Assembly (NCBI RefSeq): GCF_037325665.1
Contig: NC_090245.1
Location: 107,169,324 to 107,233,323 of the forward strand
From: Littorina saxatilis
Taxonomy: Eukaryota > Mollusca > Gastropoda > Littorinimorpha > Littorinidae
Direction of reading: 5' to 3'
DNA length: 64,000 nucleotides
Below are positions 11,384-23,657 of the stretch, piece by piece. A program made the translations under genes and the position numbers. The stretch's first letter is position 1, and each line of letters begins with the position of its first letter. The notes under the pieces were generated by a model. The model was not told where the DNA came from. It was given only the letters and a program-made list of their open reading frames with translations, and ran no database searches.

Positions 11384-11693
11384 TATAAACCACATCAAGT
11401 CACTCCCAGTTCAAGAATGTTTACGACTGCCCTCATCTTCGCTAACTGACCACTTGGTTTCTGTCTTCATAAAAAAAGTTTTACCATCTCGCCACTGCAT
11501 GAATTTTAACGACCGTTTCCGTGTTGGAACGTCAGTGGCTTAGTGTTAAGGTTGGAGTGTCATCTGGATTTACTGGGACAACCAGTTGCAAGCAGTTGCT
11601 AATCTGCAAGGAATCTATCCGGACAAGTCCTGCAGACTTTTTTGTTTTCACACCATGGATTACCTTCTGCTGCCCGTGTAAACACTTTTCAAA
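11384..11693 (+). promoter_or_regulatory. Candidate promoter and noncoding 5' exon
   Basis: A TATAAA box at 11384-11389 is followed about 25 bases later by an initiator-like TCACTCC/CCAGTTC. A strong donor (AAA|GTAAGT) sits at 11694. In between is non-repetitive sequence with a Kozak-perfect ACCATGG opening an 8-codon ORF (MDYLLLPV, stop at 11678). This could be the upstream noncoding exon that chitin synthase needs, since its ATG sits at an acceptor. Nothing directly links the two, and 16.5 kb of repeats separate them. Confidence 0.25.
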
Positions 11694-11929
11694 GTAAGTG
11701 ATATGGATTGTTAAGTGATGGTTGTTGACGTTGTCTTTGGGTAAGATTACATTATTTTATTTTTGTACATTTATAACGTTATCTCTTGTAAATATTCCGA
11801 AGTGAGATGATTCGTGTGGTGGTGATTGCTGATTCTGGCTGTTGGTAAGATTGCATCATAGATTACTGTGAGGGTCTGTGTTTGGCCGTAAACATAGTTT
11901 TTTTCTCTCCCTTTTTTCTAATGATAGAG

Positions 11930-12270
11930 TGTGGCTCAAGTGATAAATAGAGAATACTATATGGCTTGCTGTGTCGTCCCAGACTTACACGAGTTTTTTT
12001 TTTAAATATTGAACTGCGAGCGAAAGCGAGCTGTTCACTATTTGAAAAAGCAACGAGTGTAAATCTGGTACGACACAGCAAGCCATGTAGTATTCTGTTT
12101 ATCCTACATACTGTACTTACGTGTATTTTACTGAAAATGTCTTGCAGACGAGGCAGCTAAATTGAAGACGCTTGTTTTGGAACCTCGATCTCTTCGAAAG
12201 CCTCGTGCAATCTATTACGTCAAAGCAAAGAAACGTCACTCTGAAAGTGTGGCGTGACGTGTTACACTGG
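11930..12270. mobile_element. Unknown repeat family, copy 1, with foldback end
   Basis: Shared in reverse orientation with about 25535-25860. Contains an internal inverted repeat: AATACTATATGGCTTGCTGT (about 11953) against ACAGCAAGCCATGTAGTATT (about 12077), about 45 bp per arm. Continues into the TGTTA-rich satellite-like stretch after 12460. Confidence 0.6.
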
Positions 12271-12459
12271 GCGAAAAGTGGCGTTTTGTATCTTACAAAA
12301 CTACTCAAAATCCCAACAAAACTTCAGGTTTCAATGGGTTTATCACATTTTGGTGTTCACGACAACGCCAGATTTTGATTGGATTTTGTTGAAGTTATCG
12401 CTGCGAAATTGCCTGGAATTTCAGCGCGTTTTGCGACGGTCAAAACATCATGTTAAACC

Positions 12460-12790
12460 ATGTTACAGCATGTCTGTAACATGCAAAAATGTCAAGTTTT
12501 GATGGGATTAAAGCTTTGGTTTAACGCCAAGTAACATCATGTTATCGTAGACTTAACTTGCAAAACTGCTTGTTTTGGTGGTGTTACAGCTTGCTTGTAA
12601 TGTGATTAACACCATGTTATTGCTGGTTTAACATGCAAAACCCCATGTTATGTTGGTGTTAAAGATTGCTCAAATGCCTATTAACTCCATGTTATGTTGG
12701 TGTTAAAGCTTGCTCAAATGCCTATTAACACCATGTTAGTTGGTGTTAGGCTTGATTATTAATGTAAAAAAACACCATGTTATGACGTTC
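12460..12790. repeat. Diverged tandem repeat
   Basis: Units of roughly 55-60 bases built on ATTAACACCATGTTATGTTG and TGTTAAAGCTTGCTCAAATG, at least four, with the last two most alike. Confidence 0.6.
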
Positions 12791-12799
12791 ACATAATTG

Positions 12800-13960
12800 T
12801 TTTCACCTGGATGGAATTTTGTGGAAAAGAAAGCATGTTGTTTGGGAATTGTGTGCGGGTTTCATGCTTGGATATTGCACTTTGCTGACTTGTCACAGGT
12901 CAATTTACATTTAACAATATTAGTTTTCAAATGCATCATCCTTCACACATTATGTAAACATCTTTAACATTAACACTTTGGTTGTAAAATGATTGCACTT
13001 TATTCAAACAGGACAAAAAACAAAAATGCTGATTCACAATGTACAATAGCAAAGGACTATTTTGAGTGGAGACAGTGTTCATCCACACTATAATTGGATA
13101 AGCTAAAATAAATTATAATGCCACACGAAATGAAAACACACCATCAGTAAATTACTTCCCTTGTGAGTAAGAGCGTCATACCCATAAGAGCCATGTAAGT
13201 TTTATCCCATGTGAGTGTGTGTTGGGAGGGGAGGGGGGGGGCAGATGCCCTGTGAAAACATTGGCCATAGATACATATGTGAATTACTTCCCTTGGGTAT
13301 GAATATTTATGAATGAATTTTTTTTATTTATGGGTGAAAGAAGGCCACACAAAATGAAAATCAGTAAAGAACTAAATCACTTCCCTTGTGAGTAAGAAGA
13401 GTCATACCATGTTCCAACTTTTTGCTAAAAATTCGCCCACAATGTGACCTTCAAAGTTGAAAAGGGGTAACTGAATTTCATGTTTGGATGTCATGGAGTC
13501 GAACATGTCAGTAAATTTTGAAAGCCCTAGATTCATAAACATCTGAAAACTGCTCAACGTCTTTGCATCACGGCACATTAATAAAAGTAAGAGTTAGTAA
13601 GACTGGCCTAACTGCTATGGTGAGGCAGTAATAACTCGTTGATGAAGAATTATTTGAATTCTGAATTTCGAACAAACAAATACAGTGTCCTTCCAACCCC
13701 CCTTTTCAGGCCTCCAAGAATAAAAAAAAAGCTTGTCTTAAAAAGGAGGAAACCTGCTTAATATGTAGGTAAATGCACAACAGGTTGTGAACAGAAAATC
13801 CAAAAATGTAAGGTCTTAAAAGCGGGGAAGTTTGAAAAGGGGGGGAGGGGGGGACCTAAAATATGGCGATCATAACAACCATAATTTATCTAACAAAGTT
13901 CATTCTGAAATCTTCTTCAGCGTTTGATTATGGAGAGACTAAATCCTCAGTTCAGATGTG
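12800..13960. other. No gene seen
   Basis: AT-rich. One diverged local duplication (ACTTCCCTTGTGAGTAAGA at 13153 and 13379). Possible piggyBac-type end TTAACTCCTTG at 13963. Confidence 0.5.
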
Positions 13961-14229
13961 GTCTTAACTCCTTGTCTCCCAGGTACGGATATATCTGTAC
14001 CCACTCATATGGCTCTATCTGACCAGGTATGGATATATATCCATACACACAGTCACTATGTACATTGCATCTGTTATTATTCGGCACATATCCGCATCCT
14101 GCTTAGACTGTTCGCTTCAGTCGCTTCCTGTAACGTTGATCTAACGCCAGCATTCTAGCCTGTTGATACACAGTTTTCTACAATTCTGAGTGACCTGCTG
14201 CAGCACAGCTGGTCTCGGCTTAAAAAATC

Positions 14230-14427
14230 TTGGTCAACATAGATGGGGTACAAAGTGTTAAAATAAAGCGTCCTTCCAAAGTTGATGACAGGTCCCCAGA
14301 GTATTCACAAAATTATATGGTACTGGAAGCCTTGCATGGTGACGAAAAAGATGTCCACGCCTACATGAAGAAGTATCCTTCATGGCTTCAGCGGAAACAG
14401 TCGGCTGGGGATGAGGACAGCAGCTAA
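14230..14427 (+). CDS. Short unrecognised ORF
   Basis: Open frame reading KVDDRSPEYSQNYMVLEALH and DEKDVHAYMKKYPSWLQRKQ before a stop. The composition is protein-like and not low complexity, but there is no ATG at the start and no recognised domain. It may be the end of a retrotransposed or transposon-borne gene. Confidence 0.25.
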   Translation: MVNIDGVQSVKIKRPSKVDDRSPEYSQNYMVLEALHGDEKDVHAYMKKYPSWLQRKQSAGDEDSS

Positions 14428-14943
14428 TCGGGAACCTATGTAAAAAATATAGACAAGAACAAAAATATATGTCAATGGGAAAACAAAGAAACAAGTAGAG
14501 AAGGACCTCCCCACCTTTACACAGTGAAAATGAAAAACACATGTGAATCACTGAATGTACTTATGTTTTAAATCTCCCCCCCCCCCCCCAATTAAGACCA
14601 ATTATCCAAGATATTTTTCAGTCCTTAAAGGAGAATTTCACTGTTCTCACGGAACCCTGAAGAAAACTGAGCTGCGCTAATATATTATATAACTGCAAAC
14701 TTCCCTCAAATTCAATATTGCAAGCCACTATACATTCCTCATAAAGGCACATTCCTTCATGCTCACGTGTGAAAACTAACATAAGTTTACAAGTGTGTAT
14801 CTATTTATAATAATAATAATAATAATAATAATAACGGGCATTTATAAAGCGCCTTATCAGAAGTTCAAAGCGCGTGACAACAATACATGTATAAAAAATT
14901 CATACAATCACTGTCAGATTCAAACAACACATCATGCACCTAA

Positions 14944-15066
14944 GGCACAAAAAAAAAGATATATTCTGTTTACGGTATCCCGACCGACCCTATTTTTTGC
15001 GTGACCCTAGACTTTTTTTTTTGGCATTTGGGAAAAAAAGAAAAAAAAATTAAATTTAAAAAAAAA
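14944..15066. mobile_element. Harbinger-like MITE fragment
   Basis: One TIR only (GGCACAAAAAAAAAG ... TTTACGGTATCCCGACC) followed by A-rich sequence. The other end is not found. Also lies inside the L2-like LINE. Confidence 0.5.
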
Positions 15067-15404
15067 CTGAGGGCCATGATATGAAAACGTGCGGAAGCCA
15101 TGCATGAGCCTTGCGTTTAAAGCAACCTTGACGGAGAAGTCGAGCATCAGCAGAAGAACGAAGGGTGCGAGAGGGAGTGTAGAGGGAGACCAGTTCCGAA
15201 AGATAGGCAGGTGCCGATTCAGAGATGATCTTGTAGCAGAAGCAGGCAGCTTTATACCTAATAGTAATACGTTCAGACACAGGAAGCCAGTGAAGTTCTT
15301 TCATGAGAGGAGTGCTGCAGAGTGTTGTACTTTTTGCAAGGGTTGGAGAGTGGAGTCAGGGCAGCCTATGAGAAGGGAGTTGCAGTAATCTAATCTACAC
15401 ATAA

Positions 15405-15701
15405 GGCCTAAAAAAAAAATAGGTGTGGTTACGGTAACCCGACCTACCCTATTTTTAGGGGCCGATCCTATAACTTTTTATTACATTTGTCAACAACAAC
15501 AACAAAAAAAAACGAGTGCAAAAAACGCAATGAAAGCGAAAGCGCCCGAGTCGCACACTTATTTCCCTGTCAAGTACCGGTAGGTTTAATTTGTACACAT
15601 TAGAAAAAAAAGTTTAAAAAAAAAAAAAGTGATTGCCTACCTACCTACCCTATTTTTTTTGGCTATGTTACCGTAACCACACCTATTTTTTTTTTTGGGC
15701 C
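15405..15701. mobile_element. PIF/Harbinger-like MITE, second copy, TAA duplication
   Basis: 297 bp, same family as 1280-1630: TIRs GGCCTAAAAA/TTTTTGGGCC with GGTTACGGTAACCCGACC. TAA lies on both sides. It splits an L2-like LINE that reads on from one flank to the other. Confidence 0.75.
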
Positions 15702-15880
15702 TAATGCAGGATGTAACAAGAGTTTTAGTGGCATCAACAGTCAGAAATTTTCTTGTGGAACCTATTCTTCTAGTTCTAATGTAGTACCTGTTTGTAGTGA
15801 ACTCACCAACAGGAGTATTGCATACATAATGACGCATTACTGAATTAAAGTAACTATTTTCAAAGCTTCTCGCTTACCTT

Positions 15881-17642
15881 GGAATAGTGTCAAGCAGCTT
15901 ATGTTGTGTCTAGATCAGCCATCGGATCTTCACACTCAGCCTGCACTTGCTGAAAACTGGACATGCCTGTATCTCAATCAAGCTGTTGTTGCGGAGACAA
16001 CGGAACCATGCTCAAGTCAGGTCCAACTGAAATAAAAGCATATTGTTAGCTGATAAATGATTTGATCAAGCAAAACCATGCGGTATTTTTGTAATAAAAT
16101 ATTTTGTATACCCCGCTAATGCAAAAATAATGTACTTATTTACTATTAGCATTAATTTTAGCTGGTCTTTCAAACCAGAGCTTGTTCTAGAATTCCACAA
16201 TACAGATCAAAACAATATTATTATTAGCCTCACCAAGGGTTGACGTCCCATCAAAATGAATGACGGACTGAATCAAACTTCAGAGAAATTACAATTTTTC
16301 ACGACTTTTCAGCAAACAGCCATGTTTACCTGTACAAATGTATCAGTGATATAACTATGAGTATGACAGTATGACAGTGTGGTAAGCTTACCGACGATTC
16401 GTTCAGTATAGTCTTTCTATGTATAAGTAGTGGTCCAGTAGTGATACTTTCCGCCTGTGGTTCGAGACAGAGATTAAGTTGAAACATAATTCGAGAAGCC
16501 AAACACTGACCAATACTTACGTATTTTGAGCAAAACCCACGCACGTCGACCACAAGTTGATGTCTGCTGGAGTACGTAATCATAACGTAGAGGACAACAG
16601 ATTCACTTGGCTGGCTTCGGTTATTCCCACCTGTATCTGTTCCTTGCTGTTCTCCAAGATACACCATGGTGCAGCAAGCTGAAGGGTGTCCTGTCGTATT
16701 TCCTCGAAGTTGTAGTAGGCAACCAGGTCAGGAGCAGGAGGTGGGGGGTGGGGGGCGACTGACCTGCAGCAGAATTCAAATCAATTAGTCAAGTCACTAT
16801 GACATATCTTTATCAGGGATGAAAATTGCCTTGTTAAAAAAAACCTGAAATCGGCCGGGGTCCCGGGGCTGCCAAGGCCCCGGCGGGGTCAAGGAGCAGC
16901 GCCCCTGTAGGGGGTTTAGGGGGTCAACGCCCCCCCGGAAAAATCTTGAAAATTTAGGAATTTAGAGCTGAAAATGTGGCCTTTTGCGAAAGGAAATCAC
17001 AGTAATTGTAGCAGCTACAAAACTCCTCATTTGTTAACTAAAACAGGAATTCCGACTACTTATTAAGTCTTAATGAACTTGGAACAAGTTATTAATATGT
17101 AAAATAATGGTATGAGACTGTTCGTCTTTAAACAGAAACTGTACCAAACACGCGCTAAAGTGCAGATCGTGAATTTAATCTTTTTTTAATTTTTTTATGT
17201 AAAACAAGAGGCGAAGCCTTCAAGGCTCACGTAAGAAATAGACAAACAGTAACACAAACTCAATCACTCCGTCACACATACACACACACACACACAGTAA
17301 GCATAGGTGACACTGTGCAAGAAAGCGAGACACTAGATCTAGATCTGTCTGTCTGCATGTAGCCTACTTAAAGGGACACGACTAAGAGTAATACCTAATA
17401 TTCTGGACTCGCAACGAAATATTTTCAAACAAATGACAATGAACAACGCTTCGACCTAATGGTCTTCAACAGGTTAAAAAAAAAAATGAAAACAACAATA
17501 CAAATATCAAAACGACTTATCAGAGAAGATGATGTCCTCCAAGCGCAAAAGAAGGGGGAAGGGAGATAAATCAAAAAGAAAAATGAGCAATGAAAAATGA
17601 AACCAAAACGAAACAAACCAGAATAATAACGCTTGAACTTGA

Positions 17643-17739
<97 letters not shown>

Positions 17740-18642
17740 GTCAACAATCTATGACACGACTGCCAACTAGTCTCGGCCCGCTCAAAAAACAATGACCGAG
17801 ACTTTCAGTAATTCCTTCGCGTGACGTCTAACCCTCTTACGCCATAATGTGACGTCTTCAAATGACGAAATGTTAAAGTTTCTACCACAGACATACACAC
17901 GTACAAACAAACGCACAAACGCACAGACAGACAAAGTTACGATCGCATAGGCTACACTTCGTGAGCCAAAAAACGGAATCGCACAAATAAATCGGATGGC
18001 CCATTGAAAATAATCGGAAAAGTCGGAAAAAACGGAGAATTTTCATCCCTGCTTTATTGTTATCGCCACACCAACCCTAAATTTTTCCTACCATACTGTA
18101 ATTTGTTATCCTGAGAGAGAAAAAATCCATGTTGCAGACTCAACTGGAAAAATTCCCTTCTCCATCATCTAGTGGACAGAGCTCACATGATTTCAAACAA
18201 ATCTTTTTTTAAAGTCACATACTTTGTGCGACAGTGTTAGTTTACTGTAACTGTAATTTATAAATAGCAAATAGCAAATTAATAAATATCACTTATCAGA
18301 TAATCAGCTAAATGCCTGGCAGATGACCCTCATTCAAAGTGAGTCGTGGCTAAACCATGAAACTAGAAAAACAGGTTATACCACAATATAAATCTCACAC
18401 TGACAGCGGACAAAAACTGAGAAAACACCCAGTATACATACATGTACCGGTACTCACAAAAGAGTTACAAGTAGCATATTATCACTATCAGTATCACTAA
18501 TAGCATACTATACTGGGCAAATAACAGCAATTTTTACTCACTGGGGGTTTCCTGGCTGGAGTCTTTGGTGTTTCTACTGACTTCTGTAGCACATGGTTGG
18601 TTGGCAGACTTCCTGGAATGAGTGCTCGCTTGCCTGTAGGCC
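15881..18642 (-). other. Possible minus-strand gene, three exon-like segments
   Basis: Reading the minus strand, three segments have good splice borders. (1) 18642-18542: acceptor TTTTTTGCAG, donor GTGAGT, reading PTGKRALIPGSLPTNHVLQK. (2) 16763-16631: acceptor CTGCTGCAG, donor GTGGGA, reading PDLVAYYNFEEIRQDTLQLA and LENSKEQIQ after a Pro run. (3) 16028-15881: acceptor TTATTTCAG, donor GTAAGC, giving LDLT and then a stop. Segments 1 and 2 do not join in phase: one base in a C/G homopolymer at about 16741-16755 is in excess. A hAT-like element lies in the first intron. The protein is not recognised. It could be a host gene, a pseudogene, or chance. Confidence 0.28.
16814..18051. mobile_element. 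hAT-like TIR element, 1238 bp
   Basis: Ends CAGGGATGAAAATT and AATTTTCATCCCTG (14-bp perfect TIR), flanked directly by CTTTAT on both sides. CAGGG-type ends suggest hAT, although 8-bp duplications are usual there. No transposase. Inside are a GC-rich block (16856-16940), a (GA)n tract (17644-17738), and a possible further insert between CAAGAGGCGAAGCC (17205) and CTTCGTGAGCC (17958). Confidence 0.6.
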
Positions 18643-18977
18643 CTGCAAAAAAACATGCAAAGAAAATGTTCAAAATGCAGAGTCGAAATTATAAGTTAAA
18701 TTAACTAAACAGACCTATACATTTAGATTTATTGAAATGGAAACAAGATTTAGTAAAACACACTACTGCAAATATGTCAAGAATGAACAAGACTGACTCA
18801 GTGACTGAGTAAAACAACAAAAGAAATCTAAACCAGAAGTTTATTCAAAAACACCTTATCACAAGAACAAAGAGTGGTTTTTTCCCCATTAACTCTTTGA
18901 CTAGCAGCACTCAGAAGGAAATTTCCCCAAATCTGGGGTACTTCATTAGAAAAATCTTATTAATTAATCTAGACCAG

Positions 18978-19375
18978 TCAGATGCATATATATAACTTAT
19001 AAGTATCCGCCATAGGTCCTAAATCAACAGTCTTTTTCTGCGACCTATCATGTCTAGCATATTCACCACGACCTCTGCTTTGACCACGACCACGACCACG
19101 ACCATCACGACCACGACCACGACCACGACCACGCCCCCTCGGTACTGATGTACTTGTCGAAGGTATATTCTCCTCAGAGTAGTCAGAAATCAGACTCACC
19201 GTTGTCACTGTCAGTGTCAGGTTGTTCAACATAAACATTGCCTTCTTCGTCGGAATTGTTTTCCTCATCGCTGACATCTCCATTACCAGCCAGGAACATC
19301 AAATATAAAGCGATGAACGTCTTCCACATCATACCTACGCACAAACCTCGACGCCATCTTGGATCACATGAAAAA
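18978..19375 (-). pseudogene. Possible piggyBac-like N-terminal remnant
   Basis: The minus strand opens with ATGGCGTCGAGG (MASRFVRRYDVED) at about 19352. In other frames it reads AGNGDVSDEENNSDEEGNVY, QPDTDSDNGESD, then a (RG)n stretch (PRGRGRGRGRDGRGRGRGQ). Acidic DVSDEE N-termini are usual in piggyBac-type transposases, and a TTAACTCTTTG end lies at 18889. Two frame changes separate the parts and the DDE domain is absent. The alternative is an unrelated RG-rich gene fragment. Confidence 0.38.
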
Positions 19376-19885
19376 ATCCCGGAGAAAAACCTCAAAATAC
19401 ACACTTTAAAATCGCTTTTCAATAACACATGGATGATGGAGGCAGCCATTTGTAGTAAACTCACGTGACTGACCATGTGATAAAAGTCATGTGATTTGAT
19501 CATGTGACTAGCGTGAGGGCTGTATTTAGAACAGTGACCTCACAGCCGCGCATCTAAAGGCAGCGTTCACTCTAATGTGCTGCCTAAACTGACGGACTAG
19601 TTTCTGTCCACAGCCAAAGCTTTTATCACACAAAAATTGCTATATATGACAGCTAAGACCGCATTTGTTACATTTTAGCAGTGTTGACCCCAAGTTTCTA
19701 CTTCAAACAAAAAATCAATAGCAAAATCTCAAAGTATGTGCGAGTCCCCTAATATGGACCACCTTCAACAAATCGAAGAAAAAGAAGCTAAAGGCTTTTT
19801 TCATTAATTCATTAAGAAGCTTGCTGGAAATAACCTATTACTAGCCCTCGAGATCAGTTTAAAGAAAAATATAACAAAAAGTCTT

Positions 19886-19998
19886 CTTTTCAATCAATCA
19901 ATCAATATGAGGCTTGTATCGCGCGTATTCCGTGGGTACAGTTCTAAGCGCAGGGATTTTTTTTTAATGCAATTTATATCGTGCACATATTCGTGGAA
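19886..19998 (-). mobile_element. SINE second family, 3' fragment
   Basis: Matches the tail end of 31545-32053: (ATTG)n, then TATGAGGCTTGTATCGCGCG and CCGTGGGTACAGTTCTAAGC. Confidence 0.75.
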
Positions 19999-20652
19999 GT
20001 TGATAATTTTACTTATTTGCACTCTGTTTTTGATAAGCTTGTTTAGTTTCCTGGTGTTCTTCAAATAATGCTCTCATCAACCCGAAACAGATCAATCTAA
20101 ATCATATTTGAATTAGTCTGACACTAAGTTGTATCATGCTATTTTGAAGTATACCAGGGGGCTTTTTTTAACAGTGATTCGTGAAGGCCGCTTCACTGGT
20201 ACATATTAGGCGCCCAGGCTCCTAATATGTACCATTTGTGATTTTGTATGTATTTAATTTTTGCTGAATGTCTATCAAAGCTATTTCACTCTAATTAGGC
20301 CTAACGGTTAACCTAAGAGAGAAGGACTACCAAACACAAAATGAAACTTCTTTGCAAGAAAACAAGCTAGTTATCAGCATGAAACAAAAAGTGGTCCATA
20401 TTAGGAGCCCTTCCTAACTGTCTGTGTCTGCGTCGAAGATGTTACCGTGAATGTGTTTTTAAGACATTTGTCAGGGCTGCATTCAAACCACACGCACCAG
20501 ACACGAGCCGACGAACAAAATACTTCTGACAACAACTTAAATGTAAAATCAACAAGAGTGTAGCAGGGACCTATATTAATATAGGTCTATGAGTGTAGTA
20601 AGATTCCAAATTGTATTCAGACCACAATCATAAAACATACATGGGATTTTTC

Positions 20653-20662
<10 letters not shown>

Positions 20663-20727
<65 letters not shown>

Positions 20728-20755
20728 TGTGTATGTGTGTGTGTGTGTGTGTGAT
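20663..20755. repeat. (GT)n tract
   Basis: GT dinucleotide array preceded by (AT)n. Similar GT/CA tracts lie at 1175-1254, 7849-7914, 21751-21838, 23400-23660, 39364-39440, 49671-49737, 56443-56630 and 59602-59670. Confidence 0.97.
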
Positions 20756-21510
20756 GATGATAATTAGTTTTAACGTCCACTTAGAACTGCAACTGGCTTT
20801 AGGACAGGTAGAGTTAATATGCTTTATGTGGGGACAAGACACTGAACAAACATGCAACCAGAGAACACATATGGTCGTGTTATAATCATATCTGGAAGTC
20901 TGTTGCGACTGTTTCAAAATGGGGATGGAAGTGAAGATTGTGTACGCGGAATATGGTTGGACTGGAGCGGTTTTGTAGGCTTATTTTTTATTTTTTTTTG
21001 TTATGTGGAATATTGTTATATTTGTGGCTGAATAGGTAAGTAAATACATAACTGGAAAAATAATACAATGAAGAAGAAAAAGCTCGGCGTGAGAGAGTAT
21101 TGAGGGGTGGGAAGGAGGAACCGAGATCAGGGTTTTTAAAACAGATATCCTATTTCAGCCTTATATATTGAGAGACACAGGGTGTATGCTAGCTTCCATT
21201 GAAGCGTGCAATGTTTATCTAAAAAAAAAAACTCATGGGGTTTCAGTTTGTGTTCGTTGACAAGGGTGTAGCACAGGAGCTCCTGTGGTGTGTAGGTTGC
21301 GGAAGTCTTGTTGGAGTGATTGGCAGCGGTCAAAGAGGTGTAAAAAAGATATAAACTTTCCACATTCACAGAGACGGGGAAAGCACTTGTGAGCGCATCC
21401 ATCCGTGCGATTGCTGTGAAGTAATTTAAGGAGGGAGGTGGGGAGTGTAGGCCTGTTTTGTTTTGTTTGTCGGGGCAGAATAAGCCAACCATGAGCATTG
21501 CCTTCTATTT

Positions 21511-21735
21511 TTAATAGTCTGTTTCCCAGTGACGCCAGGCAACTTTGGCCATTTTGTGTTTTGCTCCCGTCTTTGTAAATTTTATGTCATGAAATGCTGC
21601 TTGATCTGTAACAGCCTCTTTTGCTTCTCTGTCAGCCATATCATTGCCTCTGATCCATGTGTGAATGATTGATTGATTTGTTTTTTGGGAGATCAAAGAT
21701 GAGTTAGAGCCGTGCAGCCATTTCGGCTCTTTAGT
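21511..21735 (-). mobile_element. LINE RNase H-like fragment
   Basis: The minus strand reads HTWIRGNDMADREAKEAVTD, the terminal RNase H motif (GN-x-x-AD-x-x-AK-x-A) common in I-clade LINEs, then a stop. A long (CA)n tract adjoins its 5' side. Sequence further to 21136 may be more of the same element in another frame. Confidence 0.55.
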
Positions 21736-21746
21736 TTTAGATTCGA

Positions 21747-21842
<96 letters not shown>

Positions 21843-22008
21843 AGCAGGAAAAGATAGCACAATAATAGCAAACTAAAGAAGGGGAAGGAAAACGAAAGGG
21901 AGGGTAAAAACCACGCACTTCTTTACTCAAACTTCATAAAACCGACTGTAAAACTAACACCGGCTATTATCCTTTCTCAATCATTATCAAAATCGATCCT
22001 AAAACAAA

Positions 22009-22783
22009 ACAAGTCGCGTATGGCGAAAATACAACATTTAGTCAAGCTGTCGAACTCACAGAATGAAACTGAACGCAATGCAATTTTTCAGCAAGACCGT
22101 ATATTCGTATACGTAGCATCGTCGTCAGTCCACCGCTCGTGGCAAAGGCAGTGGAATTCACAAGAAGAGCGGGGTAGTAGTTGCGCTGAGAAGGATAGCA
22201 CGCTTTTCTGTACCTCTCTTCGTTTTAACTTTCTGAGCGTGTTTTTAATCCAAACATATCATATCTCTATGTTTTTGGAATCAGGAACCGACAAGGAATA
22301 AGATGAAAGTGTTTTTAAATTGATTTCAAAAATGTAATTTTGATCATCATTTTTATATTTTTAATTTTCAGAGCTTGTTTTTAATCCAAATATAACATAT
22401 TAATATGTTTTTTGGAATCAGACAATGATGAAGAATAAGATGAACGTAAATTTGGATCGTTTTATATAACAATTATTTTTTTTACAATTTTCAGATTTTT
22501 AATGGCCAAAGTCATTAATTAATTTTCAAGCCACCAAGCTGAAATGCAATACCGAAGTCCGGCCTTTGTCGAAGATTGCTTGACTAAACTTTCAATTAAT
22601 TTGATTGAAAAATGAGGGTGTGACAGTGCCGCCTCAACTTTTACAAAAAGCCGGATATGACGTCATCAAAGGTATTTATCGAAAAAAAAATGTCGGGGGA
22701 TATCATACCCAGGAACTCTCATGTAAAATTTCATAAATATCGGTTCAGTAGTTTGGTCTGAATCGCTCTACACACACACATGC

Positions 22784-22838
<55 letters not shown>

Positions 22839-22899
22839 ACGACACTCGTCTTGATTCCCCCTCTATGTTAAAACATTTAGTCAAAACTTGACTAAATGT
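22009..22899 (-). mobile_element. Helentron-like repeat, copy 3
   Basis: Full-length reverse-orientation copy of the 213-1141 family, starting ACAAGTCGCG and ending TCAAAACTTGACTAAATG. Contains a (CA)n tract at 22771-22837. Confidence 0.8.
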
Positions 22900-23624
22900 A
22901 AAGAAACAGTATGTATTGCATCTAAACACGAGCTAAGTAAAACATTATCAGAAAAGGTAGAGCAAGAGAAATCCCAAAACTCAAATTCGAGTCACTGCAG
23001 TTCGTACTGTACAAGTTGAGAAAGTTGCAAGTCCAGTCAACAAGTAGCCACCATCTCGGACGGATGTTTCGGGGAGGGGGGGGGGGGGGAGAGTAGAACA
23101 AAGACCTATCTGTGGTCCGTCGCCGCTTCGAATTCCTTACAGGTCCCACACACATGGGAAAACGATTAACTCGGCCAGTAGTCTACCCCAGCAAAAGTGC
23201 AAAGGAATATAGAAGAAAACTAAAATCTGACCGCGCTAAATAGTCAGCTCAGAATGACCTACTTTCTCTGCTCAACGCACGGGCAATGCAGTCTCTCGTG
23301 TACACTGTACTGTGACAAGGCTCATAATTATAGAGAAAATAAGAGATACCCCCAAAAATGTTTGTGCACTGCACTTTTTTTCACATTTATAAACTGATGG
23401 TCAGTGTGTGTATGTGTGTGTTCAGTTGTGTGTGCGTGTGTGTGTGTCAGTTCAAGGGGTGTGTGTCACTGTGTGCCCGTGTGTGTGTGTGTGTGTGTGA
23501 CGGTCAGTCAGTGTCAGTCACAGTGTGTGTGTGTGTGTGTGTGTGTGCAAGTGTGTGTGTGCCGTGTGCAGTGACAGTGTGAATGTGTGTGACGGTGTGT
23601 GTGTGTATGATGTATGTGCAGTGT

Positions 23625-23657
<33 letters not shown>

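Larger units (their letters stand above)
14803..15860 (-). mobile_element. L2/CR1-like LINE 3' end, minus strand, split by MITEs
   Basis: Minus strand reads RRIGSTRKFLTVDATKTLVT, then (across the MITE at 15405-15701) CRLDYCNSLLIGCPD, then ELHWLPVSERITIRYKAACF and YLSELVSLYTPSRTLRSSAD. These are the classic C-terminal blocks of CR1/L2-type ORF2. It ends in a 3' UTR and an (ATT)n tail at about 14803-14833. 5' truncated. Confidence 0.75.

Noticed and set aside
20651-20917. Cys-Val or Thr-His repeat ORFs
   Set aside because: Products of (GT)n/(CA)n microsatellites, likewise at 185-424, 1063-1452, 7528-8042, 21511-21930 (5' part), 23358-23761, 39266-39670, 44965-45460, 47341-47659, 49478-49837, 56432-56758, 57667-58015 and 59667-60218.
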